Shown here one piece after another: positions 12,801 through 23,984 of a stretch of 64,000 nt of DNA (position 1 is its first letter; each line of letters begins with the position of its first letter). The notes under the pieces were generated by a model. The model was not told the origin of the DNA and ran no database searches. It saw nothing but the letters and a program-made list of their open reading frames with translations. Position numbers and translations under genes: made by a program. The DNA comes from Hydrangea macrophylla. Lineage: Eukaryota > Streptophyta > Magnoliopsida > Cornales > Hydrangeaceae. The DNA lies in assembly GCA_033977485.1 (NCBI GenBank), contig CM066989.1:98723887-98787886 (forward strand), given 5' to 3'.

Positions 12801-13213
12801 TTTCCTATTGTGCCACAACCAGTCCCACAACAAGAGGATGACAAGTACAATTACTCATTACTGTGTATTTACTTGGTTTTTTCAGCTATGTTCTTTTTCC
12901 TAATCAATTGTAGCTACCTTATGTATTCCTCACACTTGCAGCAACTCATGCGGTATATTTATGCTGAAGTATTTTGAATGCTGGGATGGAAGACTCACGT
13001 CGTCGTTCTCCTTGGTACCAATGCCCTGTCACAGTCCTTTTGTCTCATCCTGCACTTCCACAACTATTTAATCTTTACAACTTCCAAGAGGTTATGGTTT
13101 TGCAGGAACACATTGAAAACATCCGAAAGCGATTTGTTGTTGATTGGGTACTGGATCCGCTAAATAAACAACGAGATATAGTTCTTGATCGTGTCCGGGG
13201 ACCTAAAGAATGA
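9842..13213 (+). CDS. HMG-box-like / Ulp1 (C48) cysteine peptidase gene of the MULE
   Basis: Thirteen exons give a continuous 779-residue frame: 9842-10035, 10122-10182, 10263-10394, 10488-11096, 11196-11396, 11474-11895, 11966-12056, 12145-12249, 12324-12434, 12528-12659, 12744-12844, 12942-13014, 13106-13213. The introns are GT-AG and all phases close. Residues 1-57 are basic and proline-rich. Residues 58-120 resemble an HMG box (WTRFF, then EISQFAAAWWKDMTHDERAPY). Residues 140-400 match the conserved middle region of plant transposon Ulp1 proteins (FLLLLLGCFLCPTTKDV, GGCLFFLM). The C-terminus is a Ulp1/SENP-type peptidase: His652 in SHWYSIVIN, Asp669 in DLLDSRLE 17 residues later, Cys723 in NNSCGIFMLKYFE, with Gln716 as a candidate oxyanion residue. 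Ulp1 enzymes cleave SUMO. In plants such genes ride on MULEs (the Kaonashi type in Arabidopsis). SUMO as the target here is inferred. Confidence 0.85.
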
Positions 13214-13494
13214 AGTTACTGACCATGGATTTTTTGTGAGCAGCACTTATGTACTAGTGTATAAGAAATGTAGTGTTGATTTTGGATTAATAGACGAGCT
13301 TTTGATATTGGAACAGATGAAAATTCAAAAACTTTGTGTGTACTCTGGGTATCTATGCATTCATTATGTTTGGTGGAAATTTTGCCTCATCCCAATGCAA
13401 CTTATGTGTTTTCCTTATTGATGATGAATGCCAAATGCAAATTTATAAGTTGCTCCTCATTGATGAAGCTTGAAATGGACCACTATTGGATAGT
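13214..13494 (+). other. 3' flank of the Ulp1-like gene
   Basis: AT-rich sequence between the TGA at 13211 and the start of array D. It probably holds the 3' untranslated region, but no polyadenylation signal can be chosen with confidence. Confidence 0.4.
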
Positions 13495-13885
13495 ATTAGA
13501 AAATGTGGACAGCAACTCACCACAATTTGCTGTCCAATGTTTGTGTTAAAAAATGTGGGGAGCAACTGACCAAACGTGGGGAGCAAATTACCAAGCCTAT
13601 GGAGCAACTTTCTAAACGTAGGGAGCAACTTACCACACATTGCATAAAATTTTTTTGTTTTAAAAACTAAAGGAAATTTGGGGAGCAACAGACAAAATGT
13701 GGGGAGCAACTTACCAAGCCTCGGGAGCAAATATCTAAACATAGGGATCAACTTACCACACTTTGCATGAAATTATTTTTGTAAACTTTGCTTAGTTGTG
13801 GGGTGCAACTAACCAAACGTAGGGTGCAACTTACCAAGCGTAAGGAGAATATGCCTAAACGTAAGGGGCAACTTACAACACTTTA
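13495..13885 (-). repeat. GGAGCAAC minisatellite, array D
   Basis: About eleven GGAGCAAC or GGTGCAAC boxes lie just downstream of the Ulp1-like gene, on the strand opposite to array C. The array lies between the two convergent genes and pairs with array F in the mirrored second copy. Confidence 0.9.
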
Positions 13886-15740
13886 CTTCTAGAAGAAGTG
13901 TTTTTGGCTAACTTGCTGCACAATTTTGGAAGGAAAAAAATGGTTCAAGAAATTATTTCAGACACATAGAAAGCACAAGAACCTTTTTCATGGACATACA
14001 AACTGACTTTATAGAATATATATAAACATATCAGCAGGCAACAATTACAAATAAAAAATTAACCAAATGTAAGGTGTATAAACACTATCCCTATGCTTAT
14101 CAATGGAAAAAGGGAAAAAGTCCAACATTACAAAAGAAAGGCAATAAATGAGCGTAAATGAATTAACAGACCCAATATTGGAGAGAAGGTTAAAGTATCA
14201 ATCAGCTAACCACAGGCTAATTCCTGTTCTCTATATGGTTAACCTAATCCATCCACAAATTTACTTCAAAGCTTATGATCCATCCCCCAACGTCCCAAAC
14301 CAGTGCAGTATCGCATCCAAAATAAATATTAGCGCCTGTAAAATTTGCCACCACGCACCATTTGACAACCAAGCATTGGACAGAAACAGAATTGACTGAC
14401 AATTGAAAAACCAATGCCACCCATTCAGTCCCTTAAGCTAATACACGTAAGGACCTTACTTCAACTGCCAAACTAATGCCTTAGAAGATCTAAAACATGA
14501 GATACAAAAATGTGGGGAATTTTGCATTTCCACAAATGTGCGATGCTTGGCTTAAGGTTGAATGTTTCCTTCTATTGAAAATCTCATTAAGTGAACAACA
14601 CAGTTTGTCAAATATGAAGAATTTGAAATTCCCAACTTGGAATTATACGTACAAGAGAGATGCTAATTGACCTGGAAAAATTCGACGAAATAACTTGACC
14701 TACAAATATTTGTGCAGTGGTGTTTCACATTTATTCTCTTCAATAACAAGTCATCTTTAGCACGTTTTTTCAACTTATATGAACATAACAAGTTTAGGAA
14801 ACAATAGGAACCTCACCTTTGGCACAGTACAACATTGCAGTGTGTGTATTACAATTATTTACAAAAGCAAAAACTGTCACAAAAATTAGCCACAACTTCT
14901 TGAAGATGTGTAAATAAACCCAATTCATCATAAACCACCCAACATCCATGCATCAGAAAGTGCATAACAAAACACACCAGCATTGTTGACTATACATTAG
15001 GCCAAATACATTTACAATTTGCTTAGCTCGTTTACCAACATTGGATACCACAAACACGGCAATTAAAAATACACACCAACATCCTGGATAATCGAAACCA
15101 ATATTTCTTCTCTGCTCTAAGCCTTATCACCTCTTATTTCATCTGTTCGTTTTATTTTTTCACCAACAACTTTATTTTGTCGAATCCTTGCAACCTTCTC
15201 AGTCAATGTTTCACTGTCATATTTGCTTTCCAACATGGAGCTTATCATTTGAGGAATAATTGCAGTAGCTCGTGCACAAATGGGTAGAGTCAACCCATTG
15301 GAATAACCCACACTAGGAATCAATTTGTTAACAGAAAACATTTGAATTCAGCACAACCATTGATAGCATATATGTCTATATCTACATTTTGTGCCAGGTT
15401 AAAAAAATTTGTATTACGTTGTAGTTACGAAACCTAATGAACCTTCTTCCTGGGTTATTTAAGCTCCATTATGTCCACATTGGTGCTAATCAACAACATC
15501 TACACATCGTCCTATTCCCTTTGCTTGAATTCCAACTTTCGGTTTCCATTGTCACATATCGTTCCCTCTCCATTGCAGTGCTGTTCAGTGTCCCTTCGTC
15601 TTTATAAAAAAATTGGTCTACATTTGACCTTCGTCTTCCTCTTCTTCTCATACTTCATCTTCTTCTTTTTCCCCCTTTTCATCGTCTTTGTGTTCGTCCC
15701 CTTCTATGTATAATCCTAAATCAACTCCTAAAGAATATGT
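13886..15740. other. Intergenic stretch between the convergent genes
   Basis: I see nothing that can be called a gene. The stretch is AT-rich with scattered short frames (for example 14148-14399 plus, 15117-15341 minus) of unremarkable composition. A pyrimidine-rich run lies at 15640-15700. Confidence 0.5.
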
Positions 15741-15749
15741 TCTTTTTCA

Positions 15750-15950
15750 CGTGGCAGTCACGTGGTTGTTGTTGGCTGCCTACAAATCATGGATATTTGC
15801 CACGTGACCATTTCCCGTTAGTATCACCACACGAAGTTATGGTTTGGGGCTGATTGCACTTCAGTTGGAAGTATAAGTGTCCAATTAACAAACAACATAA
15901 AAACATTTGAACAAAATTGAAAAAAAAGGGTATAGTACAAGGGTGATAAG
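15750..15950 (-). repeat. Isolated MULE terminal repeat, same family as the BLI-intron MULE
   Basis: The words ATTTCCCGTTAG, ATGGTTTGGGGCTGATTGC, TTGGAAGTATAAG and TAGTACAAGGGTG...GTGTAATTAGGCC appear here in the same order and orientation as at the right end of the MULE in BLI intron 6 (51290-51449). No matching left end was found nearby, so this is a solo or truncated terminal repeat of a second MULE family. Confidence 0.75.
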
Positions 15951-15984
15951 TGTAATTAGGCCATTTTATAAAAAATAAACAATA

Positions 15985-16680
15985 AGTAGTAAGAGCAACT
16001 GACCAAACGTGGGGAGCAACTCAACAAGCCTAAGGAGCAAGTACTTAAACGTAAGGAGCAACGTGCGAGAATTTGCTTTAGCCCTTTTTTTAAAAAATAA
16101 ACAAAAATGTGGGGAGCAACTGACCAAACGTGGGGCGCAACTCACCAAGCCTAAGGAGCAAGTTCCTAACCGTAAGGAGCAACTTGCCAATATTTGCTTC
16201 AATATTTTTGTTATAACTAAAAAGCCCAGGTGGGGAGCAACTGACCAAACGGGGGGCGCAACTCACCAATCCTAAGGAGCAAGTTCCTAACCGTAAGGAG
16301 CAACTTGCCAATATTTGCTTCAATATTTGTGTTATAACTAAAAAGCCCAGGTGGGGAGCAACTGACCAAACATGGGGCGCAACTCACCAAGCCTAAGGAG
16401 CAAGTTCCTAACCGTAAGGAGCAACTTGCCAATATTTGCTTCAATTTTTTTGTTATAACTAAAAAGCCCAGGTGGGGAGCAACTGACCAAACGTGGGGCG
16501 CAACTCACCAAGCCTAAGGAGCAAGTTCCTAACCGTAAGGAGCAACTTGCCAATATTTGCTTCAATATTTTTGTTATAACTAAAAAGCCCATGGTGGGGC
16601 GCAACTGACCAAACGGGGGGAACAACTATCCAAGCCTAGGGAGCAACTGTTCAAGCCTAGGGGGGGAGCAACCTTCAATT
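15985..16680 (-). repeat. GGAGCAAC minisatellite, array E, 121-bp higher-order repeat
   Basis: This is the most regular array. Near-identical units start with AAAGCCCAGGTGGGGAGCAA at 16221, 16342, 16463 and 16584 (the last copy changes after AAAGCCC), an exact 121-bp spacing. Each unit has four boxes (GGAGCAAC, GGCGCAAC, GGAGCAAG, GGAGCAAC). The array lies downstream of the transposase stop codon at 17001. Since 121 is not a multiple of three, the open minus-strand frames across it (for example 16338-16625) shift frame with each unit and are not genes. Confidence 0.95.
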
Positions 16681-17000
16681 TTGTTAAAAAGAAAATTGAT
16701 GGTTTGCAATCTTCCAGTAGTAGAGCAAGTATATGAAGAATTTGCAACAAAAGAGTACAAAACATAACTTTATCAAATTGATGCAGATTGCTAAGATATA
16801 TGTTACAACCATAACATTTCAACACAAAAGATTAACGTTTGTACAAACCTGTGCTAAGATATATGTTACATCCAAAACATATGCACAAGATTGTACAATT
16901 AGCTAAAGATCTATGATACATCCAAAACATATTCACACAAAATACTTATATAACAACTATTACACACAATATCACCAAAAGGTCCTATAGTCCAAGAAGT
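16681..17000 (-). other. 3' flank of the transposase gene with short internal repeats
   Basis: The words GCTAAGATATATGTTACA and CATCCAAAACATA recur two or three times at 16790-16930. The inverse of this stretch is found at 19920-20000 and 20780-20850, so it marks the same 3' flank in the decayed second copy. Confidence 0.6.
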
Positions 17001-19335
17001 TCAGTCTGGAATAGGCTCCTTGCAATTCTTTCTATTATGGCCAGGCATCCCACAGCGAGAGCAATGAATAACTCTTTTGTCTTGATGCTGGGACTCGATG
17101 CGCTTTTTTCGTGGTCTACCAGGAGGTCGTTTCGAAATGGGAGGCAGTGGTACCAGTGATAACATGGAGCTTGAAGAAGAAATATTTGAAAGTTCCTCAA
17201 CGGTTGGCTCATCATGAGTATGGACAGGCGGTATCATAAATTGCATCAAATATTGTTGGGTTTCATTTTTAAACCAATTTTCAACCATATCATATACATT
17301 CAGTCCTGACGGACCCATCACAACCATAGCATGGGGACACGGTATGCCAGTCATCTGCCACTCCAAACAACTGCATTCATGTGCCAATAGCTTCACCGCG
17401 TATCGTTTCAGACTTCGATCAGTGACAGTGTATTCAGCGGATAATGAATTCCTATAACCACATCCCATAGACCTTTCTTGACTATCACGAATCTTTTCCT
17501 CAATCCTATGACCAACGCGTGTTTTACATTTTTCAAGGGTAACCTTTTTATCCGTTAGAAAAGTTGTCAGTTTAAGAACGTGATCTTTCATAAATTGAAA
17601 GATGGTGCATTCCCTCAACGGACCAAGCCATGCATTGAACGATTCAGCTGGATTGGTATACATCCAATCCCAACGCTTTATACGGAATTGTGAATTTGCC
17701 CAGTGTTCAGGCCCATTTACCTTCACCCAATCAGCCATTTCCGGATTGAAATTATGCAACATAACCAAATAATGATGAAACATGCGCTCATCCCTAGCAT
17801 ATGCAATGTCTGTCAACATTTTTAGTCCAGTCTCCCTTCTCTTGTTTTTTATCCCCTTACTCAGCATGAACTTACTGAAATTCTCTTTTAAATGCCGAAG
17901 GCACCATGAATTACACTCTCCTCCAAATAGTTCTTTTATGCCAAGCAAAAGACTAGGGTTTCTATCTGTCATAAGCACCACAACACGATCACCTAGTATG
18001 TGTTTCAGCTCCTGTAGAAACCACAACCAATTCTCATAATTCTCAGCCGATGCAAATGAATACGCTAATGGGTACAACCCATTATTTGCATCCACCCCAC
18101 ATGCAGACATTAAAACTCCACGATAATAGGCCGTAAGGTGACAAGCATCAATAAAAAGCATTGGCCTACAGGAAACCATGAACCCAGTGATTGAACATCC
18201 ATAAGCCACAAACAATTGCTTGAATCGGCCATCATCTGATAAAATATAGGTTGCACGAGTACCAGGAATGCTCTGTCTAAGACGTTCGCACATCCACGGA
18301 ACAAACTTGAAGCTGTCTTTTGGCTCCCCCGTTATGCTAGACTTAGCCCTCTCTTTTGCCCACCATGCTTGATGGTATGACATTTTAACTGACACACTGG
18401 CTTCAAAGTCCTTACGTATTTGCCCAGGTAGATATCCAGGGGTTTCAGCTATTTTATCCTTTATCATATTCCCAATATATTTTGAACGAACAACAGGCTT
18501 GTAGGTTGCAACATCATGGGCTGTATGACAATGGGTATTGTTAAACTTCTTCACTCTAACCACATCCGAATTCCCTTCACAACCAGCTGTCAACTTCCAT
18601 TTGCAATCCGGAACCTTGCATACAATCCTGTAGTAAGAACGACTATTATTTAAGTACTCGAATGAAAAGTTGTTTGCAAAGGCAAAGCATGTAACCGCTT
18701 GCTTGAAATTGTTCGGACTTGTATAAATTTGACCCTCTTCAATATTCAACCCTTCTACAACCTTAGGCAAAGTTATATAAGCAATCTCTGACACTTGAGA
18801 AGCAATTGGCAGCATAGGATTGGTCTCTTCACTACCAAATTGATGTGATGGTTCAATATCTTCCTCGTACAGTAGGGCCGCAGGGGTTGGTGATTGCAAA
18901 CCATTATTTGATCCCCTGCACATGTTCCAATGAATCATAATAAGACACTTTCTTATTTAACAATTTATATTACAAGATATTATACAAATACTACCTTGTG
19001 CTTATTATATGTGGCGATGTAGCAAGTGGAACTTCACTAACATAAACATCGACTAGGTCATTGTTGAAACGACACATTAAACCTAACCCTCGATCATCTT
19101 GCAGCTGAATAAGCTTCGTATTATCATGCTTGCTAGTATAATGGAAAGCCTTCGACGTATGAGTAATACCGAGTGCATTGCACACATCATGAACGAATTC
19201 TTCATAAGTGGTGCGAGTGTTCACAGCAACCAGGTCAATAACACCACCTTCATAACTAATCTGACCATCTTTAAGCTTTCTTTCCCCGCCCCAGTGACAA
19301 TAACAAGCCAACTCTTTTACATGGGATTGCGACAT
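17001..19335 (-). CDS. MULE (MuDR-type) transposase, two exons
   Basis: Exon 1 (19335-18995) and exon 2 (18915-17001) join across a GT-AG intron to give an intact 751-residue frame. Residues 1-108 are the PB1-like N-terminal domain of MuDR transposases (CHWGGERKLKDG, YEEFVHDVCNALGI). The MULE DDE domain follows, with Asp370 in FIDACHL, Asp431 in LMTDRNPSL and Glu538 in NPAESFNAW. Next come a SWIM zinc finger (Cys628, Cys630, Cys640, His642 in CSCLEWQMTGIPCPHA), an AT-hook-like GRPRKKR near 715, and a CCHC zinc knuckle (Cys732, Cys735, His740, Cys745). Every domain of an autonomous MULE transposase is present. The protein would cut and rejoin the element ends in the nucleus. The gene faces the Ulp1-like gene, the arrangement seen in two-gene MuDR elements. 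Confidence 0.93.
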
Positions 19336-19784
19336 TGCCTACAAAAAAACATGCATATCCAACACACATCAAAATCCTTATATGATAGTCTGCAATTTTA
19401 CATTCCAATTAATAATTAGAAATGCCTATGTTGTACTGGTCGGACAACAAAAATTATGCATTACTGAAGACTAGTATGGACCATCTGAAATATAACACAC
19501 AATTTCAACAAGTTAGTTTATGAAACATTAATCGCATTGCACAAAATTTTTCAACAAATTTACAACACAGGTGCATCGCACATAACGGTTGGAGCAACTA
19601 TATTAAACGTTGGGAGCAAGACAAAATGGGTCATAGGTGCAACTGAAAGAACTTGCAATCAGTCTTACACAGTTGAACCTTGCAATGGTAAAAATATGAC
19701 ATAAGTGCTGAAGCAATGATAGTAACGGACACACACATAGACAACGAACCTAGTGCCACTAACCACAACACACACAGGTGCAAC
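19336..19784 (-). other. Upstream region of the transposase gene
   Basis: AT-rich sequence without exons; it should contain the transposase promoter. A few stray GGAGCAAC boxes (19592-19650) show that minisatellite DNA reaches here in eroded form. Confidence 0.4.
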
Positions 19785-21140
19785 TCGAGAGTGAGAATTG
19801 TTGGATCAAATGCGAGTATTCAAGTTTGTAGTATATCTTCTTCAAATTCCCCTAAACTGTCCACCTCAATCTCTAAAGACTGAACTTGTTTCATATAGTA
19901 CAGTTTTTTATCTTGTGTGTAATAGTTGTTATATAAGTATTATGTATGCGTATCGGTTGGATGTAGCATATATCGTAGCAATTTCCACAAACCTTAATGT
20001 ATTTTATTCATAAATAGACTACCGTTAATGGGTTCTTTCATTGCGTATGTTTTGTACATATTACAATAGCTATTTGCACAAATGCCAATATAATCTTATT
20101 TGTGCTACGTAATATCTTAGCTATTTGCAAAAAATCCATAACCAAATCGTGTTTGCTCTTCTGTTGCAAAGACTTTAGCTCAACAAATTTTTGTTCCAAA
20201 TTAAAATTAAAAGGGAAGAATAGTTATAATTGCACTCCATAGTTTGGAAAGTAGCTTTTTAAGTTACCTATGATTTGCTCCTCATGTTTGCGCAGTTGAT
20301 CTAAAGCAGAAAATATCCAATGTCCGCATTCTTGAAAAAAGGATGAGATGCCAGGTTTGTGAGAGAAATATTAAATACACAACCCGCTAAAATTGTACTC
20401 GAGAGTAAGAGCGTTGGATCAAATGCGAGTATCCTAATTTATAGTGTAAAGTCTTCAAATTCCCCTAATATTTCCACCACAATCTATCCCACCAACAAAA
20501 TAAACAGCAACGATTCTCTGTCAAAAGAGAGGGCATTTGGCCAGAGACTGCCCCAAAAAGAGCCCTAACAAATTACTCTCCACTTAACCATCTCAATACT
20601 CATTACACCTAGAAGTTTACTTGAATGCGCAACAATTACATTGAGGTGCCAATTTATCGCGTTGAATCAAATGCGAGTATTCCAGTTTGTAGTGTATATT
20701 CTTCAAATTCCCCTAAACTTTCCGCCACAGTTGCTCCAGAATAAACTTGTTTCGAATAATACTCTTATTGATCTTGTGTGTAATAGTTATTATATAAGTA
20801 TTATGTGTGAGTATGTTTTGGATGTAACATATATCTTAGCAATCTCCACAAACGTTACACTATTTTTTTTCGGAAATAGACAAACGTTAATGTTATCTTA
20901 TCTATGTGTATGTTTTGTACATATTATCATAGGTATTTGAACAAATGCCAATGTAATCTTAGTTGTGGTACGGATTAGATTAGTTATCTGAAAAAATTCC
21001 CTTCTTCTTGCTCATTTTTGCTAATTTATTCTGTTGAGTTTTGCTCAACAGAATTATGTTCCTAAATAAAATTAAAAGGGTAGAATAGTTATACTTGAAC
21101 CCCATAGTTTGGAAGTAGCTCCTTAAGTTGTGTGGTTTGC
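19785..21140 (+). repeat. Decayed, duplicated transposase 3' remnants (second copy)
   Basis: A block of about 430 bp, beginning near GGATCAAATGCGAGTAT, occurs at 19795-20230 and again at 20650-21100. A shorter relative at 20390-20570 and another at 23110-23300 end in sequence that reads, in one frame, like a damaged zinc knuckle (KRGHLARDC). Words from the 3' flank of the intact transposase recur here inverted. I read this as plus-strand remains of a second transposase gene, partly duplicated in tandem. Confidence 0.6.
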
Positions 21141-21865
21141 TCCTCACGTTTGGCAAGTTGCTCTAATGCAGAAACAATCTTTCATCATTTTTCTTCAAAA
21201 AAATTACATCGAGATTGTAGTTGAACGTGCACCTAATGTTTACAGAGTTGCTCCTTACGCTTAGTGAGTTGCGCCCCATGGTTAGTCAAATGCTCCCCTA
21301 AGTTTGCATAGTTGCTCTAATACTGGGAGATTATTTCATAAATTTACTTGTAACAAAATTGAAGGAAAGTGTGATTCGACCTGCACCTAACGTTTAGATA
21401 TTGACTCCTTAGGCTTGGTAAGTTGCTCCCATTGCTGGGTCAGTTGCTCCCCACGTTTACCAACTTGCTCTAATACTGGGAGATTATTTCATCAATTTTC
21501 TCTTAAAACTATTGAAAAAGGCGTGGTGCAACCTACACCTAACGTTTGGACCGTTGCTTAGGCTTGGTAAGTTGGTACCCACGCTTCACAAGTAGCAGTA
21601 ATACTGCGAGATTATTTCATCAATTCTATGTCAAAAAAATTGAAGGAAAGTGTGGTTCAACCTGTACATAGCTCAATAGTTGCTCGTTAGGCTTGCTAAG
21701 TTGCTCTCTATGTTTGGTCAGATGTTCCCCACGTATGCCTTTTGTTTAAAAAAAAAATTTCACGGAAAGTGTGGTGCAACATGCTCCTAACATTTGGATA
21801 CAGTACCCGCTTAGGTTTGATCAGTTGCTCCCCACGTTTTCTAAGTTGCTCCACTAGTGGGCCAT
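21110..21865 (+). repeat. GTTGCTCC minisatellite, array F (degenerate)
   Basis: GTTGCTCC boxes alternate with a unit of about 115 bp that carries TGGGAGATTATTTCATCAAT and an AAAGTGTGGT linker. The array is more diverged than the others and lies between the second-copy transposase remnants and the Ulp1 pseudogene, mirroring arrays D and E. Confidence 0.85.
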
Positions 21866-22104
21866 TTCATTCATCATCAATCAAGAAATATAGTCTTTTA
21901 CAGATAAAGTTGCATTGACATAATGTAGAATAAGAACAGGGATCATAATGGTGTAGATACCATGTAAACAGCATAAAGTTGACTCTTTATCTGTTCCTAA
22001 ATACAAATGGCGATCTATTAATTTGAAATTAACGCTACGTACAAATTTCATATACACTAGTAAAAAAACGCTTCTTTCAATATCGTCCATGGACAATAAT
22101 TTGA

Positions 22105-22615
22105 TTCTTTGCCTCCCCAATCATGATCAAGGAATATATCTCTTTGTTGATGTAGCAGATCGAGTACCCAGTCCACAACAAATCACTTTCGGATGTTTTC
22201 AATGTGTTCCTAAAAAACCATAACAACACAAACCTAATTAGGAAAAATAATATAGCGGCAAACAAAAAAATACACATGCCGATATATTGGACTTGGCATA
22301 CAATCCTATTGTGGAACTACTTGTAGCACAATAGGAAACTTGAGGACGTTGTTCTTATAACCGCTTTATGATAAAATCTTGACATCTCCCTAACATCAAC
22401 AAATTGGATAGTATTAAATTGCATACAAAAACCATTTCTAACATAAACTATTCATGGATTTTGGACTTGCAACGCGTATCACAAAAACCATGCTTTCCAC
22501 ATCATTTCATTCCAACCTTGAGTCTAGCAAGTCAACCCTCTTGGCCCGAAGATTGATAACAATAGAATACCAATGGCGCTGTCGCATGACTGGGACAAAA
22601 AAAGAATTAACTTGC
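22105..22615 (-). pseudogene. Ulp1-like peptidase fragment (second copy)
   Basis: The minus strand repeats exons 10, 11 and 13 of the intact gene: a His/Asp exon with RHWYSIVINLRAKR and VDLLDSRLE at about 22610-22480, a weak exon 11 match at about 22380-22290, and the ENIRK / VVDWVLD exon at about 22210-22105. It is broken by a stop just after the Asp block, a stop after ENIRK, and a donor site changed from GT to GC. The catalytic Cys exon is missing, so no active peptidase can be made. Confidence 0.8.
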
Positions 22616-22689
22616 CATAAAACCATACCTGAAGGTTTCGAACTAGTTAATAATTTTTCACTTGGTATGTGTGTACAATAAAGTTAGAA

Positions 22690-23845
22690 AATTGCATCCA
22701 AGGTTGAGATTATTAGCTCACAACGTTATGATGACTTGCATCCAACGTATTACATATTGCACCAATCTGGACAATAATTGGACCCTATATGTTCATTAAT
22801 ATAAGACAAATACAGTTTCTTAACTGAATTATCTACACTATAGTTATCTATTATGCTCTTTAATCTATAATTTTTTTAAAAAAAAATTCACTTGCACCTT
22901 CTTTTGGAGCAGTTGCTGTTTGCATTGTGATGACTTGCTCATAACAATTAATAAGTTGCGGCAAGATATGGGCTACTTTGCCAAACCTTACATACAAACC
23001 AAGCATTGGGAGCATCATTTTGATTTCTAAAAGTTGATTCAAAGACACAAATGATCAAAACTGAGGCTTCAATTTAGATAAAGATAACTTCTGAAAGAAG
23101 ATGACGAAGATGGCACTCGAGTGTGACAAATTGGATCAAATGCGAGTATCCCAGTTTACAGTGTATATTCTTCAAATTCCCCTAATATTTCCACCACAAT
23201 CTATCCCCCCAACAAAATAAACAACAACGATTCTCTGTCAAAACAGAGGGCATTGGGTCAGAGACCTCCCCAAAAAGAGGCCAAAGAAATTACTCTCCAC
23301 TTAACAACTTGAAATACTTTTTACACCTTTAATTTATAAATACGTAATAAATACATTATGTTGGCAATTTATCGCGTGTTCCCCACCGCTAATATATTTT
23401 TATATAACATATATGTACCAAGATGATTACCAACTTATTTAATTATAACCATTTTCATTTACTTTGGAAAGTAAAAGAATGCTTGGAGACTAGTAAGACT
23501 GAGCTTTATAGTTCAATACACAGTCACAAGCACTTTTTGGAAACGAGTGGGTAAAAATGTCGCCTACAAAATACAAATTAGAGTGATATTTTGATCAAAA
23601 ATATGAAATTAGAGCCATTATGAACAACTAACTAAAGCATGATCAACACAAGTTGTTCCCAAGATCGTGATGAATTGCTCCCAAAGTTACGACGACTTAC
23701 ACCCAACGCTTCACAAATTGCACCAAAATTGGACACTATTTGGACCCGACAATCTCAATGACATACGATATATTACAGTTTGTTAAGAAAATTATACACT
23801 ACTATTCCCTGTTCTGCTCTTAATCTATAGTACTTTTGAAATGCA
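22690..23845. repeat. Direct repeat pair flanking the R1 remnant
   Basis: About 200 bp at 22690-22880 (words GACTTGCATCCAACG, CAAATACAGTTTCTTAAC) recurs in diverged form at 23640-23845. Between the copies are a transposase 3' remnant (23110-23300) and segment S copy 3. Confidence 0.65.
23390..23600 (-). repeat. Dispersed segment S, copy 3 (inverted)
   Basis: Read on the minus strand, the words TTTGTAGGCGACATTT, ACCCACTCGTTT and ATTCTTTTACTTTCCAAAGTA follow the order of segments 900-1220 and 2695-3045. Divergence is clear, with many substitutions and small indels. Confidence 0.65.
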
Positions 23846-23984
23846 CACCAGTCTTTCTACAATACATAAGTCTGTTATGCATCCAATGCAACTTAGAAAT
23901 TAGCGATGTTTGGGATGAGTGTAGGGTGGTTATAAGCGCAAATATTTTAGGTGGTGTGACATGGTGAGGAGTGATGTAATGCTA

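Noticed and set aside
15985..16680. Regular repeat-spacer pattern resembling a CRISPR array
   Set aside because: The window is plant DNA, the spacers are themselves repeats, and no cas genes are present.
15966..16825. Several overlapping minus-strand frames rich in Leu, Ser and Cys (SCSLRLGTCSLG...), with similar ones at 15-464, 8237-8540, 24312-24682 and 26741-27202
   Set aside because: They are translations of the minisatellite. The unit length (121 bp) shifts frame at each repeat, and frames end at the array edges.
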